Part shown: piece after piece, positions 42,766-52,187 of the stretch
How the letters are laid out: every line of letters begins with the position of its first letter
Position numbering within the stretch: position 1 is the first letter of the stretch
NCBI RefSeq assembly: GCF_947496075.1
Contig: NZ_CANMBJ010000006.1
Span: 62,001-126,000 of the forward strand
Length of the DNA: 64,000 nt
Reading direction: 5' to 3'
Origin: an uncultured Tateyamaria sp.
Lineage (GTDB): Bacteria > Pseudomonadota > Alphaproteobacteria > Rhodobacterales > Rhodobacteraceae
Program-made: the position numbers and the translations under genes
Notes under the pieces: model-generated
What the model was told of the DNA's origin: nothing
The model's input: the letters and a program-made list of their open reading frames with translations, nothing else
Databases searched by the model: none

Positions 42766-43635
42766 GTGATCGGGATTATTGGCATTGTAACCATCTTTGT
42801 GATGGTATTCGGTGGCTACTTGGCTGCCGGTGGGAAGATGGGAATTATTCTCAAGTCATTGCCGTTCGAGATGACAATGATCATCGGCGCGGCAGTAGGG
42901 GCCTTCCTAATCAGCAATTCTATGTCCGAGATCAAACACACTGTCAAAGACTTGGGAAAAGTATTCAAAGGTCCGAAATGGGCGCACGAGGACTACAAGG
43001 AATTACTCTGCCTGTTGTTTGAGTTGATCAGATTGGCACGCCAAAATCCGGTCGCAATCGAAGAGCACATTGAAGATCCAGAGGGTTCGTCCATCTTCTC
43101 TCGCTATCCCAAGATAGTAGCGGATGGGGAAGCGACGGCACTCATATGCGATACAATGCGCTCGGCATCCATGAACTACGATGACCCTCATCAGGTGGAA
43201 GAGGTACTTGAAAAGCGAATGGAGACAAACATGCACCATGCGCTCCATTCAAGCCACGCGTTGCAAACAGTGGCGGATGGTTTGCCTGCTCTCGGGATTG
43301 TTGCGGCGGTTCTCGGTGTGATCAAGACGATGGCATCTATTGATCAACCACCGGAAATACTGGGCAAGCTGATCGGTGGGGCGCTTGTTGGTACCTTCCT
43401 TGGTGTTTTTCTAGCATACGGTCTCGTGGGGCCGTTTGCAGCAAAAGTAAAAGCTGTTGTTGAAGAGGACAGCCATTTCTATCAGCTTATCCGCGAAGTG
43501 CTTGTGGCGAATCTACACAATCACGCAACCAACATCTGTATTGAGGTTGGGCGTCAGAATACGCCGTCGCACTGCCGACCCTCGTTTTCGGATCTGGAAG
43601 ACGCATTGAAATCTGTAAAACAGAACGCGGCATGA
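42766..43635 (+). CDS. motA: Flagellar motor stator protein MotA
   Basis: 289 residues, GTG start. Four membrane segments, with MIGIIGIVTIFVMVFGGYLA at the N terminus, PFEMTMIIGAAVGAFLISN, VADGLPALGIVAAVLGVIKT and LGKLIGGALVGTFLGVFLAY. The proline pair in the third and fourth segments and the cytoplasmic loop are as in proton-driven stators. MotB is not in this window. The stop overlaps the next gene by 4 bases. Confidence 0.95.
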   Translation: MIGIIGIVTIFVMVFGGYLAAGGKMGIILKSLPFEMTMIIGAAVGAFLISNSMSEIKHTVKDLGKVFKGPKWAHEDYKELLCLLFELIRLARQNPVAIEEHIEDPEGSSIFSRYPKIVADGEATALICDTMRSASMNYDDPHQVEEVLEKRMETNMHHALHSSHALQTVADGLPALGIVAAVLGVIKTMASIDQPPEILGKLIGGALVGTFLGVFLAYGLVGPFAAKVKAVVEEDSHFYQLIREVLVANLHNHATNICIEVGRQNTPSHCRPSFSDLEDALKSVKQNAA

Positions 43636-45902
43636 CGTTGACCTTCAGACTGTTTGTCTTGTTCACCTTAGTGGCTGGGACTGCCTACAGCGCGGAAATT
43701 CCAGTTCGCTCAGGTGCGCATGATACATTTGCCAGGCTTGTTCTGGACGTTCCCAAAGAAAAGAAGTGGTCGCTTGAAAAGACGGCTACGGGCATCACTG
43801 TCACAATTACTGGCCATACCGACGGTTTTGATATCTCTCGCGTATTTGATCGCATCGATCAGACTTACGTCAGCGCCGTTGATGGAGATGCAACGTCGCT
43901 TGACATAAAGTACGGATGCGAGTGTCAGGCAGAAGTCTTCCGCTCTGGCTCAATGCTCGTGGTTGATGTCAGCGCGCTTACAACTGGATCAACTGACAAA
44001 AACCAGAACATTGGGTTGTCCTCGTTGCAGTTCGTAGGTTCAACACAACTGCGGTTTACACCAGATCAACCTGGAAATGAGTTACCTGTCAGCAATCCAC
44101 CTTCCGGTTTAGACGCACCCGTAGCTGAGGAAGCGCCAAACTTCCTGCTGAGTGAAGCACCTAGCACGATGGAGGTGAGCAGCCTCAAAAAAGCGCAGGA
44201 ACAGCTCGCTAACAGGATTGGTTTTGCCGCGACCACGGGCATTCTGCGACCGAGCGATCTGAGTGTAACCGTGCCCCAACGACAACAACGTCCGCAGATC
44301 GACACAAGTATATTCAATTCGTCAATACAGGCGTTTGAAGAAGAACAAACTGGGCCGCCAAGCGGTAATCTACGCATAACATCGAGCAGCGATGTGCCAA
44401 ATACAGAAGTCCGGGATACATCCACAACACTCGGCATGCAGTGCATCGACCCCGTAGAAGTGCGTGTTCAGGATTGGGGAGGCACGACTAGCTTTGCGAC
44501 ATCAATTTCCTTACTAAGAGGCGCCCTATTTTCCGAGTTTGACAAGATTGACAAGAAAGTTGCCGTTGAACTGGCGCGACTTTATCTTCATTTCGGTTTC
44601 GGTGCTGAGGCGAAGCAAGTGTTGTTAATGGACGCCGATTTGGCACCTGCAAACAGAGCACTCATCGATATTGCTGATGTCATGGAGTTTGGATCGGCGC
44701 AGGCGGAAAACTATCTTGGGAACTTCACCGATTGCGACTCGGACGTTGCACTATGGGCTATCCTGTCAGCCCAGAACTTGCGACCATCTTCATCCGTTGA
44801 CAGCAGTGCTGCGCTTCTGGCGTTGAGCAGTTTACCAATACATTTGCGCAACTTCCTCGCGCCTGCGCTAAGCAGGAAGCTGCTGAAGTATGGCGATGAA
44901 GTTGCAGCGGCTGCGGCATTGCGCGGACTGGAGCGCACCTTGGAACCATTGCCCAGTGCCGCTGAACTGGCCAAGGCAGACATAGAACTAACCAGGGGGG
45001 ACGTTGAAGCGGCACAAGGCAGGCTCGAAGCCATTGTTGCGTCTAATGATCAACAGTCCGCCGAAGCACTCATCCGATACGTGAACACTCAGCTAGACGC
45101 AGAAATTGAGATCAACGAAGACATCGCCACCTTGGTCGAAGCTTATGCAATCGAGATGCGCAATGACCCTCTCGGCGAGCAGTTACAAAGCACCCATGTA
45201 TTGGCATTGGCAAAGTCTAACCAGTTTGATTCAGCCTTCGATGTTTTTCAGCTTATGCGGCCAAGTGGAAGCGTTTCAGATGCTGAAACGCTTTACTCCA
45301 CACTACTTTTTCTTCTCGCCCAAAATGCCAACGATGCAACTTTTCTGAAGCACGCATTTCCCGCGATTGCCGAGCGAGGCAACGTCATGTCTACGAAAAC
45401 CACAGATGCACTGGCTCAACGGTTGGCAAATCTTGGGTTTTTTGCAGAAGCTAACAAATTTCTTTCAACACAGACCGGCACACCTGTGACACGACAAAGA
45501 AAAGTATTGCTCGCCCAAATATCCCTGGGCCTGTCTCAGCCGCGTGCGGCCCTCGCACACCTCGGTGGGGTAGCGGGCGATTCCGCCGACAGCTTAAGAG
45601 CACAGGCGAACATCAATGCGGGTTATCACGACGCTGCATACAAGCTGTTCTCAGGTTTGGGAGACGAAGACGGGCGCACACGCGCTGCATGGCTTTCTGA
45701 GAACTGGCAACAATTTCTTGGATCAGATGACCCAGTCCTCGGCCCAATGGCTGAAGCAACCTCATCAAGGCTGGACATCTCAAATACTTCGACTGGTATG
45801 TTGAATCGGATGCAGGGGGCGCTGGAGGAAAGCGCAACCGCACGCCGCGCAATAGAGCAGTTGTTGGAGGCACACCCTACTCACGGCAGGTTGCAAAACT
45901 AG
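43632..45902 (+). CDS. Large exported protein of the flagellar operon, unknown function
   Basis: 756 residues with a clear signal peptide (residues 1-21, cut after AYSA). Residues 25-115 (RLVLDVPKEKKWSLEKTATG, LDIKYGCECQAEVFRSGSML) resemble an AMIN-like beta domain as in cell-wall-associated motor or pilus proteins. Residues about 300-756 are helical and repeat-like (VEAAQGRLEAIVAS, FFAEANKFLSTQTG), similar to TPR/Sel1 solenoids. Translationally coupled to motA (ATGA). Its place next to motA suggests a periplasmic motor or disk component. Not a family I can name. Confidence 0.6.
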   Translation: MTLTFRLFVLFTLVAGTAYSAEIPVRSGAHDTFARLVLDVPKEKKWSLEKTATGITVTITGHTDGFDISRVFDRIDQTYVSAVDGDATSLDIKYGCECQAEVFRSGSMLVVDVSALTTGSTDKNQNIGLSSLQFVGSTQLRFTPDQPGNELPVSNPPSGLDAPVAEEAPNFLLSEAPSTMEVSSLKKAQEQLANRIGFAATTGILRPSDLSVTVPQRQQRPQIDTSIFNSSIQAFEEEQTGPPSGNLRITSSSDVPNTEVRDTSTTLGMQCIDPVEVRVQDWGGTTSFATSISLLRGALFSEFDKIDKKVAVELARLYLHFGFGAEAKQVLLMDADLAPANRALIDIADVMEFGSAQAENYLGNFTDCDSDVALWAILSAQNLRPSSSVDSSAALLALSSLPIHLRNFLAPALSRKLLKYGDEVAAAAALRGLERTLEPLPSAAELAKADIELTRGDVEAAQGRLEAIVASNDQQSAEALIRYVNTQLDAEIEINEDIATLVEAYAIEMRNDPLGEQLQSTHVLALAKSNQFDSAFDVFQLMRPSGSVSDAETLYSTLLFLLAQNANDATFLKHAFPAIAERGNVMSTKTTDALAQRLANLGFFAEANKFLSTQTGTPVTRQRKVLLAQISLGLSQPRAALAHLGGVAGDSADSLRAQANINAGYHDAAYKLFSGLGDEDGRTRAAWLSENWQQFLGSDDPVLGPMAEATSSRLDISNTSTGMLNRMQGALEESATARRAIEQLLEAHPTHGRLQN

Positions 45903-46188
45903 AAAACTTACAGAGTTTTTTAGTTACTAAATCTAAACGTGAATGGATTTAACTGAATCCGCTAGAGAATTGACAGAGGCGTATCACGGATGCAAGAAAC
46001 TGCCTGCCGCGTCGTATCCACTGGCGAGTGTTGAGGACAAACATTGGCGTTAGACGAAACACTTCACTCACTTTCCTTTTAGTGAAGCTTTTGAGCTCAT
46101 CTAGAGTAATAGCAATTCTTTTTCGTACCGTAATATCTTGGAAGCGAAATGATGACAAAAAATAGAAAAACAGAGAGTTTTTGATAGG
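45903..46188. other. Intergenic region before flhA
   Basis: 286 AT-richer bases without a gene. An inverted repeat CTTCACT (46062-46068) and AGTGAAG (46081-46087) is followed by CTTTT and could be a weak terminator. A second inverted repeat GGATT/AATCC lies near 45945-45960. A promoter for flhA is expected here, so flhA-fliR-flhB may be transcribed separately from motA. Confidence 0.4.
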
Positions 46189-48270
46189 ATGAAGACTTCA
46201 GTATCGTCTGCTTTCAACCCAACTGTTTTGCTAGCGGTTGCACTTATGGCAATCATTGTCATGATGATCTTACCCATGCCAGCTTGGGTTCTGGATATCG
46301 GTTTGGCCACCTCTTTCGCACTCGCAATTCTGATTTTTACGATCACGCTTTTTATTGAGCGCCCATTGGATTTCTCATCTTTTCCCACAATCCTTTTGGC
46401 GTCCCTTATGCTTCGGCTATCCCTGAATGTTTCATCAACCAAGTTGATAATCGGTCAAGGACACACAGGCACACATGCTGCAGGCGAAGTTATCGAAGGC
46501 TTTGCGCAATTCATTATGGGCGGAAGTGTTTTTCTTGGTCTGGTTGTTTTCTGCGTTTTGCTAATCGTCAACTTCATGGTGATAACCAAGGGCGCAACCC
46601 GCATGGCGGAAGTTGGAGCGCGTTTCGCACTGGATGGTATGCCCGGCAAGCAGCTTGCCATCGACAGCGATATGTCGGCGGGGGCCATCGACCACCAGGA
46701 AGCAAAAGCACGGCGCGAACTTGAACAGGCAGAGACCACCTTCTTTGGATCTCTAGATGGTGCCTCCAAATTTGTTAAAGGCGATGCCGTTGCAGGTTTG
46801 TTGATCACACTTCTGAACTTGGTCGCTGGACTTGTGATGGGTGTCGCGGTGCATGGAATGCCACTTGGCCATGCATTTGAGACCTATGCCATTCTGACTG
46901 TTGGGGATGGCCTTGTTTCCCAGATTCCTGCCGTCGTGATTTCGATTGCGTCCGCGCTACTATTGGCCAGAGGAGGAGCAAAAGGTGCAACCGACCTGGC
47001 CGTCTTTGGCCAGCTAGGCCGACATCCCGCCGCATTGACGACCGTCGCTGTGCTGATGGCTTTGCTCGGTCTTGTGCCCGGCTTGCCAATCCTGCCATTT
47101 GTTGCCGGGGCAGGAGCCCTCGCTGCCGCTGCATTCTTGATCAAACGCAAAACAAGAGCAGCCGAGCTAATCACACCGGAGCCGGAAGACTCCGCAAACC
47201 CAATTCCTGAAAGAACCCTGGGCGACGTATTGGAACTGGACGACATTCACGTCGAGTTTGCCCCGGATCTTGTCAACATGGTGCTTGATCCAGGCACGGG
47301 ATTGGATGCCCGAATTGCGAACATGCGCGTGCATGTTGCAACTGTATTTGGAGTCATTCTTCCCGAAATCCGGCTGACAGATAACGCGGGACTCCCGGCG
47401 GGCGGATATGTCCTCAGGATTCAGGGTGTCGAACAAGCGAGCGGCACAATTAAGCCAACAAAAGTCTTGGCGTTGGCTCTCGAAACATCCCACGATGTTC
47501 CGCAAGGGGAAGACACCACAGAACCAGTATATGGGGCTCCTGCCCGCTGGATCGCGACTGAGGACCAGGAAGTTGCTGCCATAGCTGGTGTTACTCTGGT
47601 CACACCGACCGAAATCCTGGCAACGCATCTTCTTGAGGTTATCAAACAAAACTTCAGCCGTTTGCTGACTCTGAAGTCCATACGGCGCTTGCTGGAAGAG
47701 ATGAAAGCTGTGTCGGACCCGGCCAGAGCAGAAGCCAATCGCAAGATGCTCGACGCTCTGATTCCAGACAAAGTGCCTATGGACATCTTGCACGCCGTAT
47801 TGCGACTTCTGCTGGACGAACAAGTATCGATCCGAAACCTGCCTTTGATCTTAGAAGCCGTTTCTGAAGCGCGCGCGCTCAATGCCCAGCCGGAGGCGAT
47901 TTGTGAGCACGTTCGCCAACGCCTGGGCTTTCAGATTGTATCGGGCATTCGGCGGGATGACGGAACCCTTCCACTTGTTCAACTAGCTCCAGAATGGGAG
48001 GATACATTCTCCAACTACCAAGTAGATGCAGATCGAGGGCTGGACATTGCGCTGCCGCCTGAACTTTTTAATCGACTGGCGGAAAACGTATCTGAAAAAC
48101 TGCAAGATGCCGGCGACCAAGGCATCTTCCCCGCGGTTGTGACAAACACCCGTCGGCGCCGGTTCTTGAAGACGATGATGCGCGCCAAGGGTATCAACAA
48201 CCCCGTTCTGTCGTTCGAAGAAATAGGATTGGATGCGCGCCCAGCACTTGTTGGTGTTGTTGCCGCATGA
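46189..48270 (+). CDS. flhA: Flagellar biosynthesis protein FlhA
   Basis: 693 residues. Eight N-terminal membrane helices, with the conserved SFPTILLASLMLRLSLNVSSTK, the FHIPEP-type signature region (MPGKQLAIDSDMSAGAIDHQ) and GAMKFVKGD-like GASKFVKGDAVAG. The C-terminal cytoplasmic domain binds export substrates and chaperones. Forms the nonameric export-gate ring. Its stop overlaps the fliR start by 4 bases. Confidence 0.96.
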   Translation: MKTSVSSAFNPTVLLAVALMAIIVMMILPMPAWVLDIGLATSFALAILIFTITLFIERPLDFSSFPTILLASLMLRLSLNVSSTKLIIGQGHTGTHAAGEVIEGFAQFIMGGSVFLGLVVFCVLLIVNFMVITKGATRMAEVGARFALDGMPGKQLAIDSDMSAGAIDHQEAKARRELEQAETTFFGSLDGASKFVKGDAVAGLLITLLNLVAGLVMGVAVHGMPLGHAFETYAILTVGDGLVSQIPAVVISIASALLLARGGAKGATDLAVFGQLGRHPAALTTVAVLMALLGLVPGLPILPFVAGAGALAAAAFLIKRKTRAAELITPEPEDSANPIPERTLGDVLELDDIHVEFAPDLVNMVLDPGTGLDARIANMRVHVATVFGVILPEIRLTDNAGLPAGGYVLRIQGVEQASGTIKPTKVLALALETSHDVPQGEDTTEPVYGAPARWIATEDQEVAAIAGVTLVTPTEILATHLLEVIKQNFSRLLTLKSIRRLLEEMKAVSDPARAEANRKMLDALIPDKVPMDILHAVLRLLLDEQVSIRNLPLILEAVSEARALNAQPEAICEHVRQRLGFQIVSGIRRDDGTLPLVQLAPEWEDTFSNYQVDADRGLDIALPPELFNRLAENVSEKLQDAGDQGIFPAVVTNTRRRRFLKTMMRAKGINNPVLSFEEIGLDARPALVGVVAA

Positions 48271-49037
48271 TCGCTGCAGCCGAAGCTATCTCACTGCTAC
48301 AGACTCAGCTTTGGGTCGGCTTTGTAGTGCTGCTAAGAGTGGGTGCTACAGTTGCTTTGCTGCCAGGGTTTGGCGAACAGTCGGTTCCTGCCCGCATTAA
48401 GCTAGTCCTCGTCGTTGCGTTCACGTTGATCATCGCACCCGCTGTTCCGCAAGAGCCGCCAGCGTTTACGATCGAGAACCTTATGCTTCTATCCATGACC
48501 GAGACATTGTCCGGGGGAATCATTGGGCTTGGTGTTCGCCTCTTCATACTGGCCCTGCAAACCGCTGGCGCAATCGCGGCCCAATCTACGTCCCTATCCC
48601 AAATCATGGGCGGCGCCGCGATTGAACCGCTGCCGGCCATGGGACACGTACTCACAATTGGAGCCGTCGCGCTTGCCGTGATGGCTGGCCTACACGTCAA
48701 GGCGGCGCAGTTGCTCATTCATTCTTACGTTTTCCTGCCGATGGGGCTGTTTCTATCGCCGAATGATGTTGCGGATTGGGGGCTGTCACAGATCGCATAC
48801 GCGTTCGAACTTGCCTTCTTGCTGGCAACGCCTTTCGTCATAATGTCTGTTTTGTATAACCTCGCGCTTGGCGTAATCAACAAGGCCATGCCGCAACTCA
48901 TGGTTGCTTTTGTCGGCGCACCGCTCATTACACTGGGTGGTCTGTTCCTGCTCTTTCTGGCAGCACCCATAATGCTGTCTGTTTGGCTATCGGCTCTTGA
49001 TCAATTCATGGCATCTCCGTTGGAGGTACGCAGATGA
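48267..49037 (+). CDS. fliR: Flagellar export protein FliR
   Basis: 256 residues with about six hydrophobic segments. FVVLLRVGATVALLPGFGEQ and PARIKLVLVVAFTLIIAPAV form the conserved FliR start, and ALQTAGAIAAQSTSLSQIMG the central motif. Export-gate subunit with FliP and FliQ. Overlaps flhB by 4 bases. Confidence 0.94.
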   Translation: MIAAAEAISLLQTQLWVGFVVLLRVGATVALLPGFGEQSVPARIKLVLVVAFTLIIAPAVPQEPPAFTIENLMLLSMTETLSGGIIGLGVRLFILALQTAGAIAAQSTSLSQIMGGAAIEPLPAMGHVLTIGAVALAVMAGLHVKAAQLLIHSYVFLPMGLFLSPNDVADWGLSQIAYAFELAFLLATPFVIMSVLYNLALGVINKAMPQLMVAFVGAPLITLGGLFLLFLAAPIMLSVWLSALDQFMASPLEVRR

Positions 49038-50119
49038 GCAATCAAGATGATGACAACGACAAGCCGTTCGACCCGACGCCGCAGAAATTGCTCGAAGCGC
49101 GAAAGAAAGGTGAGGTTGCGAAATCAACTGACTTGCAAACCGCGGCAGCATATGCCGGGCTCACATTGGCTCTTGTTGCGGTCGGCGCACAGAGTGTGAC
49201 GTCTTTCGGTAGCAGCATGCAGGTCATATTGGATCAATCCGAAGACTTCGCCACCGTTCTGTTCAGCGGTGGGCAATCTGCGGTGATCGGGGGCATTCTG
49301 TTAAGTGCATCCGTCGCGCTTATGCCTATCTTTGTTGTGCCGGGACTCGCGGTCTTGGGTGCAATACTTGCCCAACGTGCATTTGTTGTCGCACCAACGA
49401 AACTGCAACCAAAGCTGTCTCGGATATCATTGATACAGAACGCTAAACAAAAATTCGGTCGAAGCGGGTTCTTTGAATTTGGCAAGAGCTTTGTAAAGCT
49501 ACTCCTCTATTCAGGGTGCCTGGCCATGTTTCTCAACGCGCGGTTGCCAGACATGGTGAGTGCAATACAAACTTCGCCCGGCTTGGTCGTGTCTCTTCTA
49601 GCAGAAGTCTGCGTGGCTTTTTTGTTCCTGGTTGTTCTTATTTCAACGGCTTTGGGTGGGATTGATGCCGTTTGGCAGCACCATGAGCATATTCGCAAAA
49701 ATCGGATGTCGAGAAAGGAGATCATGGATGAAACCAAGAACTCTGAGGGCGATCCGCATTTGAAACAAGAGCGGCGCACACGTGCCCAAGCCATTGCAAC
49801 GCAGCAAATGATGGCAGATGTGCCACAGGCCGATGTGGTTATCGTCAACCCGACACACTACGCAGTCGTATTGAAGTGGTCGCGCGAAAGCGGAACGGCG
49901 CCCGTCTGTGTTGCAAAGGGTGTTGACGAGATTGCATTCCGCATTCGGGAAATTGCTCAAAGCAATGGCGTTCCAATACATAGTGACCCACCAACAGCGC
50001 GCACCTTGCATGCGGTTACATCTATTGGAGATGAAATTCATCCAGACCACTATGTAGCTGTCGCCGCAGCAATACGCTTCGCCGACAAGATGCGCCAGCA
50101 CGTGCGCGACGGTCTGTGA
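49034..50119 (+). CDS. flhB: Flagellar export switch protein FlhB
   Basis: 361 residues. It opens DDDNDKPFDPTPQKLLEARK, then GEVAKSTDL, followed by four membrane helices. The cytoplasmic domain carries the autocleavage site NPTH at residues 272-275 followed by YAVVLKW. It controls the switch from rod/hook to filament export together with FliK, which is encoded at 60001-61587. Confidence 0.96.
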   Translation: MSNQDDDNDKPFDPTPQKLLEARKKGEVAKSTDLQTAAAYAGLTLALVAVGAQSVTSFGSSMQVILDQSEDFATVLFSGGQSAVIGGILLSASVALMPIFVVPGLAVLGAILAQRAFVVAPTKLQPKLSRISLIQNAKQKFGRSGFFEFGKSFVKLLLYSGCLAMFLNARLPDMVSAIQTSPGLVVSLLAEVCVAFLFLVVLISTALGGIDAVWQHHEHIRKNRMSRKEIMDETKNSEGDPHLKQERRTRAQAIATQQMMADVPQADVVIVNPTHYAVVLKWSRESGTAPVCVAKGVDEIAFRIREIAQSNGVPIHSDPPTARTLHAVTSIGDEIHPDHYVAVAAAIRFADKMRQHVRDGL

Positions 50120-50121
50120 CA

Positions 50122-50559
50122 ATGAACTGGTTCCGCCTCAAACAGATATCAGATTTAAAGTTTCAGCACAGCGAGCAGGCTGTTTCAAAACTCAGGGCGC
50201 GGGAGGCATCTCTGCGGTCGGAACTGGCAAGACTTCAAGGTCTCGCACACGAGACCCACTGCCAGCCTGCTTCAGATTCAGAACTGCGTGCCATAGGTGC
50301 AGATATCATTTGGCTGAAATGGTTAGAAAACAGCCGGCGAAGGTTGAACATTGAACTGGCCCAGGTGCTCGCACAAAAGGAAGAGCTTGTCGCGCAACAC
50401 CGGAAGGCAAATGGGAAAAAGTTGGTCACTGACGCGCTGTCAGAGAAACAACAGCTCGATAGGCAGCGGCTGCGCAAAGCCCATGCATTGAACGAAGCCA
50501 TAGAGACATCGTTAACTAGGTCAGTTTTCAGTAATCCTGACGAGCAATCTCAACAATGA
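50122..50559 (+). CDS. FliJ-like coiled-coil protein
   Basis: 145 residues, almost wholly charged alpha-helical coiled coil, no membrane segment. It directly follows flhB. Size, helix pattern and position fit FliJ, the export-ATPase stalk and chaperone-escort protein, but sequence motifs of FliJ are weak. The start at 50122 is the ATG just after the flhB stop; a GTG at 50116 is the other reading. The 3' end overlaps the convergent FliL-like gene by 32 bases. Confidence 0.55.
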   Translation: MNWFRLKQISDLKFQHSEQAVSKLRAREASLRSELARLQGLAHETHCQPASDSELRAIGADIIWLKWLENSRRRLNIELAQVLAQKEELVAQHRKANGKKLVTDALSEKQQLDRQRLRKAHALNEAIETSLTRSVFSNPDEQSQQ

Positions 50560-51019
50560 GTACATCTGAGACCTGATCACCGATGTCTTTAATTGCGACT
50601 TCACGCAATGCACCGCGTATGACTGCCAAGTTGTTGGCGTCCGTGAAAGCGCCGTCAAATCCGCCAACATTCGCATGATCAAACAAAACTTGAAGGAAGG
50701 AATCTCTTAGCTTTGGCTCATGGGAATAGATTGCATCCTTTTGCCCGGCAGGTACTTCAAGACTAAGTGACATCACCACCAAAGCATGCACCGCGCCATC
50801 TCGCAGAACCGGCACAACAAATTGGTTGTTCATCTTGACGTATTCACGATCCGTCAAATCTCCGGCCTTATGAGCAGAATCTGACGACTTGGCAGGCTTT
50901 TCCATATCCACGGTTTCAGCAGGTTCAGGAACCGGTCTCAAAAAGACACCGGCACCCACACCGGCACCCGCTCCAACTGCAAGAAAAATCAATGGGAGTA
51001 GCTTTTTCACGCTGATCAC
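50528..51019 (-). CDS. Second FliL-like protein
   Basis: 163 residues. N-terminal membrane helix (LLPLIFLAVGAGAGVGAGVF), then a Pro/Glu/Lys spacer and YVKMNNQFVVPVLRDGAVHALVVMSLSLEVP, with ALREVAIKDIGDQVSDVLIVEI at the end, a FliL-type periplasmic domain. It differs from the fliL at 41228. Last gene of the flgB-to-flgH operon. May be a stator-associated paralogue; role unclear. Confidence 0.7.
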   Translation of the reverse strand: MISVKKLLPLIFLAVGAGAGVGAGVFLRPVPEPAETVDMEKPAKSSDSAHKAGDLTDREYVKMNNQFVVPVLRDGAVHALVVMSLSLEVPAGQKDAIYSHEPKLRDSFLQVLFDHANVGGFDGAFTDANNLAVIRGALREVAIKDIGDQVSDVLIVEIARQDY

Positions 51020-51021
51020 TC

Positions 51022-51774
51022 CTAAAATGGCAGAACTGCGTCGAGGACCTGCTGACCAATCCTGGGTTGCTGGACATCAGTGATCTGACCGCGGCCACCA
51101 TAGGACACACGTGCTTGCGCGATCTTGTCATAGGTGATTTCATTTTTGCGCGAGATGTCTTCCGGGCGAACGTAACCGGATACAAGAAGTTCACGCATCT
51201 CGAAATTGACACGCAATTCCTGGGAACCTGAAATTGACAAGACTCCGTTCGGCAGAACATCAACGACAGTCGCTGCCACGCGCAACGTCAACTTCTCCTT
51301 GCGTTTGACGGACCCATCACCGCTCGATCCGGACTTGGAGGTGATCGAGACAAGATCAGAAGACGACGCCCCTTCTGGCAACTTTTCGTCCAACCTCTGA
51401 GGCAGTCCGCCCAACTGCGGCACTTGCAGGCTTTCAGTACCGCTGCGAGACCGATCCGTCTCATTTGAGATTTCAGCTCGCTCGTCAATTTCAATCACAA
51501 CTGTCATGATGTCGCCCTGCTGAACAGCGCGTCGGTCACCCAACAACGAAGATCGTTGTCCGCTCCAAAGTGAAGCGCGATCCGTGGGGCCAACCTCATC
51601 CACCGTAAGCGGCAGGCTGGCCGATACCATTGCCGAGTGCTCTCGTGTTTCCAACGGGTTCGAGAAGCTTGGGGGCTTGCCAAGGTGGTCACCGCGGCCA
51701 CACGCAGACGCCAGACCACACAGAGCAACCATGGCGCATGTTTGTTTTATGTTTCTGATGGGTAACAAGTTCAT
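51022..51774 (-). CDS. flgH: Flagellar L-ring protein FlgH
   Basis: 250 residues. Lipoprotein signal with LASACG at the N terminus. SLWSGQRSSLLGDRRAVQQGDIMTVVIEI and LTLRVAATVVDVLPNGVLSISGSQEL are the core FlgH segments, ending VRPEDISRKNEITYDKIAQARVSYGGRG. Builds the outer-membrane ring. Overlaps flgA by 4 bases. flgI, encoding the P ring, is not in the window. Confidence 0.95.
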   Translation of the reverse strand: MNLLPIRNIKQTCAMVALCGLASACGRGDHLGKPPSFSNPLETREHSAMVSASLPLTVDEVGPTDRASLWSGQRSSLLGDRRAVQQGDIMTVVIEIDERAEISNETDRSRSGTESLQVPQLGGLPQRLDEKLPEGASSSDLVSITSKSGSSGDGSVKRKEKLTLRVAATVVDVLPNGVLSISGSQELRVNFEMRELLVSGYVRPEDISRKNEITYDKIAQARVSYGGRGQITDVQQPRIGQQVLDAVLPF

Positions 51775-52187
51775 CGAGTCACTTTCACTGAGCCGTCTTT
51801 TTGAACAAAACCGAACAACGTGGAACGGGAGGTCAAGTTCATAACGCGCACGCGATCACCGACGCCGCCACGCTCCAAAGCGCGTCCCTCGGTTGCAATC
51901 GACAAGCCGCCGGCATTGAAAAACAACGGCACAATTTGATTTCGGTCTACTACAGCCGGCGCACCGATTGCTTCGAACGGAATTGGTCGACCGGCATAGA
52001 GCGCTGTTCTTGCTTCTTGTCCGATGACATCAGCCATGTACTCGAACATCCCAGCTTGCACCTCGTCGCGAATTGTTAGATCCGCTGCGGTGATCAATGT
52101 TCCGGGCCGCAAGGTTCTGGTCGGTACAACTGTGTCGGCCGAAACTGAGGTAGCAATCAGGCAAGTTATGATCAGCGCTTGCTTCAT
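51771..52187 (-). CDS. flgA: P-ring assembly chaperone FlgA (short form)
   Basis: 138 residues, signal peptide cut near VSADT, then one SAF-type domain: LRPGTLITAADLTI, ALYAGRPIPFEAIGAP, FNAGGLSIATEGRALERGGVGDRVRVMN. Shorter than enteric FlgA (about 219), as usual in alphaproteobacteria. Helps FlgI form the P ring. Overlaps flgG by 4 bases. Confidence 0.9.
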   Translation of the reverse strand: MKQALIITCLIATSVSADTVVPTRTLRPGTLITAADLTIRDEVQAGMFEYMADVIGQEARTALYAGRPIPFEAIGAPAVVDRNQIVPLFFNAGGLSIATEGRALERGGVGDRVRVMNLTSRSTLFGFVQKDGSVKVTR

